Below, in pieces: positions 25,024-34,554 of a DNA stretch of 64,000 bases; the stretch's first letter is position 1; each line of letters begins with the position of its first letter. The translations under genes and the position numbers were made by a program. Where the stretch lies: assembly GCA_965203565.1 (NCBI GenBank), contig OZ241896.1:3534001-3598000 (forward strand). The letters run 5' to 3'. Under the pieces are notes generated by a model. The model made no database searches and was not told the DNA's origin. It worked only from the letters and a program-made list of their open reading frames with translations. Source of the stretch: JAAXGX01 sp965203565 (lineage in GTDB: Bacteria > Acidobacteriota > Vicinamibacteria > Vicinamibacterales > UBA8438).

Positions 25024-26797
25024 CGGCCTTCGTGCGACGTGACCGGCGCGTCACATGCCCCACACGTCGATCTCCGCGCCCCCGCCCGACTCCCGGCGGT
25101 GGAAGATCTTCTCGTCCCAGCTACGGCCGGCGGCGCGGTCGACGATCACCAGATGACCTTCCCGCGCCGCGCACCGGTCCATGTACGCCGCCGTCTGGTC
25201 CAGCCCCTCGGCGATCGTCCGATCGAGGCCGGCGCGCAGCACCTTGCATTCGATCACCGCCTTGTCGACCCGTGCGGGCTCGTCCGGGAAGGCGCCGCCG
25301 CCGCCGGGCGGCGCGTCCGCGTCCGCTCCTGCGCCGGCCCGCGGCCACACCAGCAGCAGGTCCGTGCGCCCCCGACCCAGGCCGTACTCCCGTTCGATGC
25401 GCCCGCCGCTGTTCACCACCCGCTGCAGGAACGCCTGCAGAAGCAACTGCGGCCACGCCTCCTGATACTGGAACCGCTGCCGCCAGTGCTCCGAATGCTC
25501 ACGGAAGAACGTCTGGAACGCCGCCAGCAACGCCCGCACGTCCAGCCCGCCGTCCGCATCCACGTACCACGCCGTGTCGTGCTCGAACTCCTCCTGCGCC
25601 ACCCAGGTCAGCTCGCGCGGCACCACCTCGGCGTAGATCGGGTTCGCGATCCGCACCGGGCGGTTCCGCGCGACGAGCCCGAGGTCGCGGACGTACTCCA
25701 GGTCGCGGTCGACGAACGTGCGCGTCTCGGCCCCGCTCAGCAGCGGCTCGACCACCCGCCGCACCCGCTCCTCCCGCAGCTTGTCCGCCAACTGGTCCAG
25801 ATGCGTCTCCCGCCGCAGGATCAGCCGCTCCTGAGCGGCCAGAATCGCCTCCGCGCCGATCGGCCGCGACCGGTCCCGGCCCACCTCGTCCTCGAAGCAG
25901 GCGTCCGCCGCCAGCGCGTTCACCAGCCACGGCTGCCCCTGCGTCCGCTCCCACACCAAGTCCAGCGCTCCGGCCGTGAACGCCTGCCCCGTCTCCGCCG
26001 TGTGCTGGCCGAGCAGCGCCAGCGCCTCGTCCCGCGAGAAGTCCCTCAGCCGCAGCGACATCGCTTTGATGTTGAACGCGCTGCCGCCGGCTACGATCTC
26101 GTTCGCCGACCCGGAACGGATGCGGTAGTCCCGCACGTCCCGCACTCCGCACAGCACCACGCTCTGCGGAAATCCCGCTGGCCGCCGGACATAGCCGGCC
26201 CGCAACTGCCGCAGCACGGCCAGCAGCGAGTCGCCGATCAGCGCATCGATCTCGTCGATCAGCAGCACCAGGGGGCGCGTGTCGGCCGCCGTCCAGCGCG
26301 TCAGCGCCTCGCGCAACGCGTCGTCCGGACCGTACCGCGCCAGCAGGTCGGACCAGACCCGGTCCAGGAAGCCGTCGCCCGTCTCGTTTGCCCACGAGGC
26401 CAGTGCGCCCAGCACGACGCGCATCGCCCGCTCCGCGTCCTCGCGGGCCGTCTGGCCTCCCTCGACGTTGGCGTACACGCAGCGGAAACCCTCGGCCCGC
26501 AGCAGATCCCGCAACGCCAGCAGCGCCGACGTCTTCCCCGTCTGCCGCGGCGCGTGCAGCACGAAGTAGCGCTTCTCGCGGACCAGCCGCAACAGCTCGT
26601 CGGGGTCCAGGCGGGCGAGGGGCGGCACGCAGTAGTGGTCGGCCGCCGCCACGGGGCCGGTGGTGTTGAAGAAACGCATCACGAAACTGCGTCAGGTCTC
26701 CCGAAGCCGCTGGAGACGTACGGCGGAAAGCCGTCCCGATCACCGAGCGTCGGCGCGGCCTCGATGCGCCGATTCCCGTCGGAGCATTGTAATGTTG
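25024..26797. repeat. 1.77-kb duplicated block, copy 2 (ATPase gene plus upstream region)
   Basis: Second copy of 22371-24140 in the same orientation. Together the copies form a direct repeat flanking vapBC, so recombination between them would delete the toxin-antitoxin module. Confidence 0.92.
25051..26679 (-). CDS. AAA ATPase with C-terminal PD-(D/E)XK nuclease-like domain, copy 2
   Basis: A 542-residue protein differing from copy 1 at scattered positions, for example ALASWANETGDG in place of ELASWAVEAGDG, and by one extra Gly in the loop before AFPDEP. Walker A, Walker B and the D...ECK nuclease residues are all preserved, so both copies look functional. ATG 26679 follows an in-frame GTG, as in copy 1. 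No ribosome site is evident at either copy. Confidence 0.85.
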   Translation of the reverse strand: MRFFNTTGPVAAADHYCVPPLARLDPDELLRLVREKRYFVLHAPRQTGKTSALLALRDLLRAEGFRCVYANVEGGQTAREDAERAMRVVLGALASWANETGDGFLDRVWSDLLARYGPDDALREALTRWTAADTRPLVLLIDEIDALIGDSLLAVLRQLRAGYVRRPAGFPQSVVLCGVRDVRDYRIRSGSANEIVAGGSAFNIKAMSLRLRDFSRDEALALLGQHTAETGQAFTAGALDLVWERTQGQPWLVNALAADACFEDEVGRDRSRPIGAEAILAAQERLILRRETHLDQLADKLREERVRRVVEPLLSGAETRTFVDRDLEYVRDLGLVARNRPVRIANPIYAEVVPRELTWVAQEEFEHDTAWYVDADGGLDVRALLAAFQTFFREHSEHWRQRFQYQEAWPQLLLQAFLQRVVNSGGRIEREYGLGRGRTDLLLVWPRAGAGADADAPPGGGGAFPDEPARVDKAVIECKVLRAGLDRTIAEGLDQTAAYMDRCAAREGHLVIVDRAAGRSWDEKIFHRRESGGGAEIDVWGM

Positions 26798-26868
26798 ACG
26801 GCAAGAAGCCTGCTCGCCGCGGGATGCGATGAACGCGCTGGCGCAATCGAAAGACTTCCGCACGATAA

Positions 26869-27026
26869 CAGCCCGTGGTGGAATCCCGCGTCGCACCGAG
26901 AGCGGCGAGGCGCCCGCCTGACAAGGCGTGAGGAGGGCGCATATTGGGCATACGCAACCGACGAACAACGCAGTCAGGCGGGATGCATCGCTGCTCGAAT
27001 GCAGCGGGGACTTTCACCACGGGCTG
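26869..27026 (+). repeat. 158-bp palindromic MITE-like element, copy 4 (subfamily B)
   Basis: Flanked by ATAA (26865-26868 and 27027-27030). It lies in the gap between ATPase copy 2 and the giant tail-like gene, 105 bases before the latter's start, so it could influence that gene's expression. Confidence 0.94.
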
Positions 27027-27131
27027 ATAAGCTAAAATCCGCGCAGCACGAAAGCTGCCGCGCCTTCGGGCGCGCCGAGCCCGGCGCCGCCGGCGTCGTG
27101 ACGGCCGCGCGCGTCGGCTCACCTGACGGCC

Positions 27132-30100
27132 ATGCCTGTCCGCGTCCGCATCGTCCGCGCTTCCGGCGCGGTGGAGATTCCCGTCGAGGGTTCGTCGCTG
27201 CGGATCGTCCGCCCGCTGAACCAGCAGGCACGCGCGAGTTTCCGGGTGCAGGCTCCGGCGCTGTCGGAGCGCGTGCTCTATCCGCTCCAGCCGCCGCTCC
27301 CGTCCGGCCGCAGCCCGGACTCCGGGGGCGTCCAGCGCGGTGATCGGACCACCGCCGGCGGGTTGGACGTCACCGGACTGCGGACCGGCCCGGACGCGCG
27401 CTCGCTGCAGTTCGTGGCGGTCGACGCGCAGGGCGCGCCGCAGCCGGCGTCGTCGCACCGGCTGAAGACCGGCGATCTGCTGCTGCTGTTTCGCAACGCC
27501 GCGCGGAGCGAAGTGGTGAGCAACGAGCCGCTGGTGGTCACGGCGGTCAGCATGGCGGCCATCGGCGAGCAGGAGTGCGGCCTGGTGACGGTGGACTACC
27601 CGCCCTCCAGCCCGCTCCCGCGCGACTACGCCGCCGTCGCCATCGCGAACGGCTGGCGTCTGGCGACCGGCGGCGACGTGGTGAACATCGAGCGGACGCG
27701 CCTTCCTGCGGCGCCCGGGGGCCTGCGGGCGACGCCGGCGGACGGTCAGGTGACGCTGGCGTGGGACGATCCGCCGTTCCCGTTCGACCGGGTGGAGTAC
27801 CGGCATCGGGTCGGCACGCAGGCGTGGATCGTGCGGCAGGCCGACGCCGGCGGCAAGGGCGGCAGCGGCAGTGACGGCTGGATTCGCTTCCCGGCCGGCG
27901 CGACCGACAGCGGCGCGGCGTCGGGACTGACGAACGGGACGGATTATGAGTTCGAGGTCCGGTTCGTCAACGCGGTCGGGGTGGGCGACGCGGCGGCGGC
28001 GGCGGCGACGCCGCGGGCGGCGTTGGAATGGGCGGCGGCCGTCCGGGATCAGTATCTGTTCGTCGGCACGGAGTACGCCATCGACCTGCCGGCGCTGTCC
28101 GGCGGCGTCGAGCCGCTGACGGTGACGAGCGCCGGGGTCCCGGCGGGGATGCGGGTGGAGTGGCGTTCGGCGCGCGGCCGGTTCGTGCTGGCGGGGACGC
28201 CGACGACGGTGCGGGGCCTGGCGGGCCTGGTCGTCACGGCCCGCGACAACGCGCTCCCGGCGTCGGCGGCGGCCGTCACGATCGTGAACGTGGCCGTGTT
28301 CGCGGCCGGGACGGACGTGTCGCCGGTGTTCCCGCGCGCGCAGGGCGAGTTCGCGTTCGTGGCGGGTCGGGCGATCGACCGGGCGCTCGCCCAGGTCCCG
28401 GCCGCGGGCAGCGGGAACGCGCCGATCACGTATGCCGTCGCTGCGGCGCCGGCGCTTCCCGGCGGGGTGCTGTTCGACCCGGTGACGCGGCAGTTCCACG
28501 GCGCGCCGCGGGCGGCGCAGAGCGCGCCGACCGATCACGTCGTCACGGCGACCGACGCGGACGGCGACACGGCGACGTTCACGGCGCGGCTGCGGGTGGC
28601 GGCGGCGTCGTCCGCGACGGTCGTCTGGGGCGCGGTCCCGGACCAGATCGTGGACGTGGGCCGGGCGTTCTCGATCCAGCTGCCGGCGGCGTCCGGGAGT
28701 CCGGCGGCGTATCGGTTCCGCGGCGTCACGTCCGGGGGGGCGACGTCGGGGTCTCCGCCGGCGATTGCGGGTCTGCGCTACGCCGACGCGACGCGTACGA
28801 TCAGCGGGACGATCGCGGCGCCGGTGGCGTCGACGGAGATCGGTCTCGAGGCGCAGCGCGCGCCGGGGAGTCCGTGGCGGGGTACGACGTTCCGGTTCTC
28901 TGCGGTGCAGGTGTCGTCGGCGCCGTCGGCGCCGGCGAGCGTGTCGGCGGCGGGCGGGGTGCGGCAGGTGACGGTGAGCTTCTCGGCGCCGCTGGCGGAG
29001 GAGACGGTGACCGGAGTGGCCTACCGGGTGCGGGTGGGGGGAACGGGCGTGTTCGGGGCGTGGCGGTCGGTCGCGCCGGTCCCGGCGTCGAACCGCCTGG
29101 TGATCGGCGGTCTGGGGGTGGATCTGTCGGTGGAGGTCGAGACGGCGTTCGTGAACGCGGTCGGGCGGGGCGTGTCGGCGTCGGCGGCGTCGGTCCGCAC
29201 GGAGGGGGTCCCCGGCGGCGTCACGCCGTCGGCGGTCTACACCGGTCTGGCGCATCCGGCCGCGTCGGTGCGGGTGCGGTGGAGCGCGGCGTCCGGGACG
29301 GTGACGGGGTACGAGGCGGCGATCAAGACGCGGTCGGCGGCGTCGTGGGGGGCGTGGACGGCGGTGAGCGGGGGCGCGTCGGCGCGCGAGACGACGTTCA
29401 CGGGTCTGACGTCGGGGACGCGGTACGAGGCGCGGGTGCGGGCGGTGAACGGGGCCGGGTTCGGCCCGTGGCGTCGGCTGGGCGTGCAGACGGCGTTCGC
29501 GGCGGCGACCGGCGTCGAGGCGACGCCCCACGGCGCCCTGTGGACGGTGACGTGGACGCTGCCGTCGAGCGGGGCGGCGGCGGTGGCCGACCGTGCGGCG
29601 ATCAGCGGCGTCCGGGCGTGGGTGGAGCGTTCGGCGCGGCATCGGCCGTTCACGCCGCAGCCGTCGCCGCCGTCGGGGTTCGTCTCCGGGTCTGCGCCGA
29701 CGCGCGTGGCGAACGTCGCCGCCGGCGCGCAGGGGCGGCAGTGGTACCGGGCGCGGGTGACGGTGGAGAGCGGCGGTTCGCGGTCGCCGTTCGCCTACTC
29801 GACGCCGACGCAGATCGTGGGCAGCCGGCGGCAGCAGGCGCCGCCGCCGCCGCCGACCCATCGGACGGCGGGTCCGGCGCCGGCGGCGCAGCGCGTCCCG
29901 CAGCCGGCCTGGGTGCGGGTCAAGTGGCTCTCCCCGACGCGGGTCCGCATCCGGTGGGCGGCGGTCGCGGGGGTGACGCGGTACGTCGTCAACGTGCTCG
30001 GCTTCGAGCACCCGTACGGCGACCCGACTGCCCTGACGTGGGCGCACGACACCACGGTGGACGACGCGACGGAGACCGAGGTCGCGCTGCAGTTCTTCCG

Positions 30101-33100
30101 TCCGGACCGGCGCTGGCTGTATGCGCAGGTGTCGGCGACGGCGGTCCGGAACGACGGCGCGTGGAGCAGGCCGGTCGCCGGGCCGTGGTGGTCCGAGCAG
30201 CCGCCGGCCGGGGCGTACGACGCGAGCCACCCGCTGGAGGTCCGCACCGCGCGGCCGCACGGCCTGACGGAGGCCGACGTCATCGCCGGCCACCGGGTGG
30301 TGTTCGAGCAGCTTGCCGGGGCGCAGGACCTCGCCACGGGCGCCCCGACCGCCTACCCGATCACACGGGTGGCGTCGACGACGGTCTTCCACATCGCCAG
30401 TCCCGACCTGCTGATAGCGGGCGAGACCGGCGTGCAGAACCCGCGGTGGCGGAAGCTGCTGCGCACGCCGGGGGTGACGCCGCGGCCGCCGTACGTCCCG
30501 GCCGAGGGGGAGGAGGTCGTCATCGAGGACTCCGACGACGACGCCGCCCGCCCGCGGCTGAAGGTCGCGCGCTCGGCGCAGGCGGCGCAGATCGTGCGCC
30601 TGGGGGACGAACTGTTCGCCTGGTTCGGGACGGGGATGGACGCGCCGCACGGCATCGGCGCCGGCGACTGGATCAGCGTGGAGGGCATGGCGATCGCCGG
30701 CTACGAAGACGCCAACCGGCGCGCCGTCGTCGGCGTGCCGGCGGGACTGGCGAACCTGTCGCAGGTCACCGGGCCTGTGACGGTCGGCTGGCGCGACAGC
30801 GCCGACCCGTCCGACCGGATCGACCACGCCGACGTGTTCGACGCGGCGGCGCTGCTGCCGGCGACCGACCTCCAGGAGATCCTCACCATAAACCGCGAAC
30901 CGCCTGCGGCGATCGACGCTCGGACGCGCTATCGGCTGGGGTTGCGCGCGCGCGCGATGGCGGTGCGGAACGGCATCGGGCCGGGCGACTACGTGCGGCT
31001 GGAGAACGTCACCGGCACGCCGACCCGAACGCAGCGCAACGTCTGGCGCGTGACGCAGAGCGATCCGCTGGCGCTTCGGCGGCTCGCCGACGACGCCGAC
31101 GTTCCGGTGAGCCTCGGCAGCCCGCTGCGCGGACGCAAGCGCAACCTCGCCCCGTGGTGGGATGGCGACACGACGGGAAACGACTGGTTCCCGAGACGGA
31201 TCGAAAACTTCATGGTCGACTCCAACGGCGATTTCAGGAGCTTGTTCTATCTGCGCGGCTTGTTCACTGGAGGAAACCGGCGGATGAACATCGTCATGAA
31301 CGCCGTGCTGCCGTCCGCTGATCGGAGCAACTACGCGCTGGTTCTGATTCACTACGACACCGCCGGCAATCCGACGTGGACGGAGGTGCTGCGCCTCGCC
31401 GACGGTGAAATTCCCCCCAGCTTTCCCCGAAAGGGGCGCGACTTCAAATGGCCCTGGGGCTCCGGCGCCGGCCAGCACGACTACCTGGAGGCGCGCCGCC
31501 AGAACGCGCTTGGTGGCACGTGGAGCCTGCTGACCGTGGATGCGGCATTCGACGGGCTGAACCTCACGAACCTGACGTGGAGAGGCCATACGGTTGACGT
31601 GCGGAACATCACGTCGGAGCTGCAGACCACCGACCTCGTTCGGACGGCCCACAGCCGGTGGGCGCCGCTGGCGCGCGACGCCTCCAACGCCGCGCAGACG
31701 CAGAGCGTGCGCGGCGTCGAGTCTGTCGCCGTCAGCGGCGGCGTGGCGACGGTGACGGTGGAGACGGGTGCGGGGCTGCCGGCGGCGGGGGCGATCGTCC
31801 GGCTCGACGACCTCGACCAGCAGACGGCGGACGGCGGCTACGCGCCGGTCACCGACGAGTTCGCCGTCGTCGGCGTCACGGCGGCGTCGCGGCAGTTCAC
31901 CATCCGGGTGGCCGCCGGCCGCGCGTTCCGCGTCGATCCGGGCCGCTCGCCGTTCGACTTCACCTTCACGCCGTCGGCCGCCGGCGCCATCCGGTTCCAG
32001 GCGCTGACGATCAGCCCGGAGTCGGACGACTACGAGTATCAGGGCGGGCGGACGTGCCGCATCCTGGCTGCCGGCGACAATCTGACCGTGTTCGACACGG
32101 ACGGGACGGAGCGCTTTCTGACCGACCTGACCCTGAGCCTCGGCGACGGGAGGTTGATCGGCCTGGGGCTGTCGTCCACCCGCAGCCCGACCGATACGCC
32201 GGTGGCGCTGTCCAGTGACGCCAACGCCAACTACCGCGTATACGTCCGGGTGACGCTCGTCAACGGCGCGAAGCACGTGATCTGGGGCGACCTGTCGGCG
32301 GACGCCTGGCTGACGACGGACGCCGACGCCACGCCGACCGATGCGCGGACGTATCAGATGCCCGCGCAGAACCGGCCGACGGTCTCCAACTGGTTCACTT
32401 CGGCCGCCGCGGGCGCCGCGACGTTCGACGTCTACGTCGTGGACAAGCGGCCGCAGTTCGGGTTCGACCAGGCGTCGCGGACGATCGGGCATCACACGCG
32501 CTGGCGGCGGGTCGCCTACAGTGCGGCGACCCCGCCCGCCCCGGACCGGGGGAACCGGGTGACGGCGGCCGCCTACGCCGCTTCGGCGCAGACGCTCACG
32601 CTGACGGCCGAGGCGACGACCGGCGTGTCGGTGGGCGACAAGGTGCAGGTGGTGGGGCTGACGAACGTCCCGGACTGGTGGCTGCTGACGGTCACGGCCG
32701 TGACGGCGACGCAGCTCACGTGCGCGGCGCACCTGCGCGCGGCGCCGGCGCTGGGGGCGGTCACGGGCGACCCGGACTACCCGTACTGGCGGAAGGCGGC
32801 GCTGCGAACGACGCCGGTGTACGTCTCGAAGAACGCGCGCGAGCGGCTGTTCGCGGGGGTCGCCTGCGGCGCGCAGCTACGGCACGCGGGGCGGTCGCCG
32901 GCGGCGGGGATGCTGGAGTGGACGGTCCGCTGCGCCGGCTACGGGCAGCGGCTGGAGGATGCGGTGGTGCGCGGCGCGTTCGCCGTGTCGAGCGACGACC
33001 GGCTCGGGCCGGCGATCTCGGCGCTGCTGACCGGTCACGCCTCCGGGAGCGGCGTCACGGCGCCGCCGGAGGTCGCCGGCCGCCTGCAGCCGCTCGTCCC

Positions 33101-34541
33101 GCCGGGCGACGTTCCGGCCGGACGGCCGGGCGCGGTCCGGCTCGACACGCTGAGCTGGACGACGGTGCAGGCGGCGCTCGACCGGCTGCTGGAGCAGGTG
33201 CGGGGGGCATGGGCGGTGGACGGCTTCGGACGCCTGCGGGTCACGCTGCCGTCGTCTGCGCCGACGGTCCACGCGTTGGCGCTCGACCAGCAGGTGAACG
33301 TCCGCCGCGCGGCGTTCGCCATCGACCCGAGCGGGGCGCGTGCGCAGACGGCGGTGGTCGGCGCGCCGCAGGACGCGGGGGTCGTGGTCGAGACGTTCAC
33401 GGGAGACGGGAAGGCGACCCGGTTCGCGCTGACGCGCCGGATGGCGCCGGAGCGTTTCGCCTTCGCCGCGCTGTCCTTCCGGGCGTCGTCGTCCGGGACG
33501 TTCGCGTCGATGCCGCTCGACTCCAGCACGGCGCAGTGGAAGGTCGACTACGCCGCCGGGGCCGTCGTCAGCGGCGCCGACCCGCCGGCGCCGCTGCCGG
33601 CGGGCGCGCAGCTGCGGATCGCCTACGCCTGCGCCGAGCCGCCCCTGGCGGAGTCCGCTCCGGCGGCCGGGACGGGGCGCGCGGTGGTGGAGGGCGATCC
33701 GGAGGTCGTCACGCAGACGCAGGCGCGGCGCCGGGCGCAGGTGGTGAACGCGCTGCACGCCGCGGCGGTGCATCGCGGGACGTGCGAGCTGGTCCCGCGG
33801 CGGGCCGACGGGACGCGCCCGCCCGTTCCCCCGGAAGGGTCGTACTGCACGACGCGGCTGCAGGCGTTCGGCTACTACGACGCGTACGCCCTGGTCGAGC
33901 GCGTGTCGATCCGGGACGACGCCGGTGTGATCGTCACGACGCTGGACGTGGCGGTCTCCTCCGATCCGGCGGCGCTGCACCATGCGGATCGGCGCCGCGC
34001 CGCGTGGGCGCGGCTGCTCGGCCGGGCGCTGCCGGCGGCGCAGCGGCTGCGCCTGCTCGACCGGCGGGTCCCGGAGGCGGTCGTCCTGCGGCAGGGGCTC
34101 GGCCTGCCGGCGTCGCTCGGCGGTCAGGAGGGCGCCCACCACACGCGGACGAGCCACGGCGTGGCGAACGGCGCGCGGATCATGGGGAGCGGGATCGTCC
34201 GGGTCGACGGCGCGCGGATTCTCCCGGGGTCGCTGCGCTGGTACGCCACGGCGCGGGTGCACGGATCGACGACGCGGGCGAGCCTGTTCCTGTGGGACCG
34301 CGGCTACGCGGACGAGACCGGGACGGTCGTCGGGCGGAAGGTGGGCGGGGAGTACGCCGTCAGCGGGGCGGACGCCGGGAGCGGCGCGCGCCTGGCGGTC
34401 CAGGGCGGCGTCACGCCGAGGATCGGTCTGGTGGAGTACGAGCTGCGGTGCGCGGTCACGGCGGGGGCGGCGAGCGGGTTCGACGACAGCGTGGAGGTCT
34501 GGGCTGCGGCGCTGGACATGGAGGTGGAGGGGGAGGGATGA
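27132..34541 (+). CDS. Giant fibronectin-III/Ig-domain protein resembling a phage tail tip or host-recognition protein
   Basis: A 2469-residue protein. A 185-residue N-terminal domain is followed by a fibronectin-III domain (about 188-296), three Ig/cadherin-like domains of the He_PIG type (about 297-595, e.g. VWGAVPDQIVDVGRAFSIQLP) and further fibronectin-III units to about 1050 (GLTSGTRYEARVRAVNGAGFGPW). The C-terminal 700 residues look like a tail hub/baseplate protein (TVQAALDRLLEQVRGAWAVDG, then GFGRLRVTLPS). There is no signal peptide and no neighbouring phage structural gene. ATG 27132 has no clear ribosome site. Confidence 0.7.
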   Translation: MPVRVRIVRASGAVEIPVEGSSLRIVRPLNQQARASFRVQAPALSERVLYPLQPPLPSGRSPDSGGVQRGDRTTAGGLDVTGLRTGPDARSLQFVAVDAQGAPQPASSHRLKTGDLLLLFRNAARSEVVSNEPLVVTAVSMAAIGEQECGLVTVDYPPSSPLPRDYAAVAIANGWRLATGGDVVNIERTRLPAAPGGLRATPADGQVTLAWDDPPFPFDRVEYRHRVGTQAWIVRQADAGGKGGSGSDGWIRFPAGATDSGAASGLTNGTDYEFEVRFVNAVGVGDAAAAAATPRAALEWAAAVRDQYLFVGTEYAIDLPALSGGVEPLTVTSAGVPAGMRVEWRSARGRFVLAGTPTTVRGLAGLVVTARDNALPASAAAVTIVNVAVFAAGTDVSPVFPRAQGEFAFVAGRAIDRALAQVPAAGSGNAPITYAVAAAPALPGGVLFDPVTRQFHGAPRAAQSAPTDHVVTATDADGDTATFTARLRVAAASSATVVWGAVPDQIVDVGRAFSIQLPAASGSPAAYRFRGVTSGGATSGSPPAIAGLRYADATRTISGTIAAPVASTEIGLEAQRAPGSPWRGTTFRFSAVQVSSAPSAPASVSAAGGVRQVTVSFSAPLAEETVTGVAYRVRVGGTGVFGAWRSVAPVPASNRLVIGGLGVDLSVEVETAFVNAVGRGVSASAASVRTEGVPGGVTPSAVYTGLAHPAASVRVRWSAASGTVTGYEAAIKTRSAASWGAWTAVSGGASARETTFTGLTSGTRYEARVRAVNGAGFGPWRRLGVQTAFAAATGVEATPHGALWTVTWTLPSSGAAAVADRAAISGVRAWVERSARHRPFTPQPSPPSGFVSGSAPTRVANVAAGAQGRQWYRARVTVESGGSRSPFAYSTPTQIVGSRRQQAPPPPPTHRTAGPAPAAQRVPQPAWVRVKWLSPTRVRIRWAAVAGVTRYVVNVLGFEHPYGDPTALTWAHDTTVDDATETEVALQFFRPDRRWLYAQVSATAVRNDGAWSRPVAGPWWSEQPPAGAYDASHPLEVRTARPHGLTEADVIAGHRVVFEQLAGAQDLATGAPTAYPITRVASTTVFHIASPDLLIAGETGVQNPRWRKLLRTPGVTPRPPYVPAEGEEVVIEDSDDDAARPRLKVARSAQAAQIVRLGDELFAWFGTGMDAPHGIGAGDWISVEGMAIAGYEDANRRAVVGVPAGLANLSQVTGPVTVGWRDSADPSDRIDHADVFDAAALLPATDLQEILTINREPPAAIDARTRYRLGLRARAMAVRNGIGPGDYVRLENVTGTPTRTQRNVWRVTQSDPLALRRLADDADVPVSLGSPLRGRKRNLAPWWDGDTTGNDWFPRRIENFMVDSNGDFRSLFYLRGLFTGGNRRMNIVMNAVLPSADRSNYALVLIHYDTAGNPTWTEVLRLADGEIPPSFPRKGRDFKWPWGSGAGQHDYLEARRQNALGGTWSLLTVDAAFDGLNLTNLTWRGHTVDVRNITSELQTTDLVRTAHSRWAPLARDASNAAQTQSVRGVESVAVSGGVATVTVETGAGLPAAGAIVRLDDLDQQTADGGYAPVTDEFAVVGVTAASRQFTIRVAAGRAFRVDPGRSPFDFTFTPSAAGAIRFQALTISPESDDYEYQGGRTCRILAAGDNLTVFDTDGTERFLTDLTLSLGDGRLIGLGLSSTRSPTDTPVALSSDANANYRVYVRVTLVNGAKHVIWGDLSADAWLTTDADATPTDARTYQMPAQNRPTVSNWFTSAAAGAATFDVYVVDKRPQFGFDQASRTIGHHTRWRRVAYSAATPPAPDRGNRVTAAAYAASAQTLTLTAEATTGVSVGDKVQVVGLTNVPDWWLLTVTAVTATQLTCAAHLRAAPALGAVTGDPDYPYWRKAALRTTPVYVSKNARERLFAGVACGAQLRHAGRSPAAGMLEWTVRCAGYGQRLEDAVVRGAFAVSSDDRLGPAISALLTGHASGSGVTAPPEVAGRLQPLVPPGDVPAGRPGAVRLDTLSWTTVQAALDRLLEQVRGAWAVDGFGRLRVTLPSSAPTVHALALDQQVNVRRAAFAIDPSGARAQTAVVGAPQDAGVVVETFTGDGKATRFALTRRMAPERFAFAALSFRASSSGTFASMPLDSSTAQWKVDYAAGAVVSGADPPAPLPAGAQLRIAYACAEPPLAESAPAAGTGRAVVEGDPEVVTQTQARRRAQVVNALHAAAVHRGTCELVPRRADGTRPPVPPEGSYCTTRLQAFGYYDAYALVERVSIRDDAGVIVTTLDVAVSSDPAALHHADRRRAAWARLLGRALPAAQRLRLLDRRVPEAVVLRQGLGLPASLGGQEGAHHTRTSHGVANGARIMGSGIVRVDGARILPGSLRWYATARVHGSTTRASLFLWDRGYADETGTVVGRKVGGEYAVSGADAGSGARLAVQGGVTPRIGLVEYELRCAVTAGAASGFDDSVEVWAAALDMEVEGEG

Positions 34542-34554
34542 TGCAAGCGGCTGG

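Noticed and set aside
26679..32732. A 2017-codon open frame on the minus strand opposite the tail-like gene
   Set aside because: It is antisense to a gene with clear domains and consists of low-complexity Arg/Pro/Ala-rich sequence, a typical by-product of high GC content.
27132..34541. Part of a complete prophage
   Set aside because: No integrase, capsid, terminase, tail tube or lysis gene occurs in the flanks, and neighbours to the right are core metabolism.
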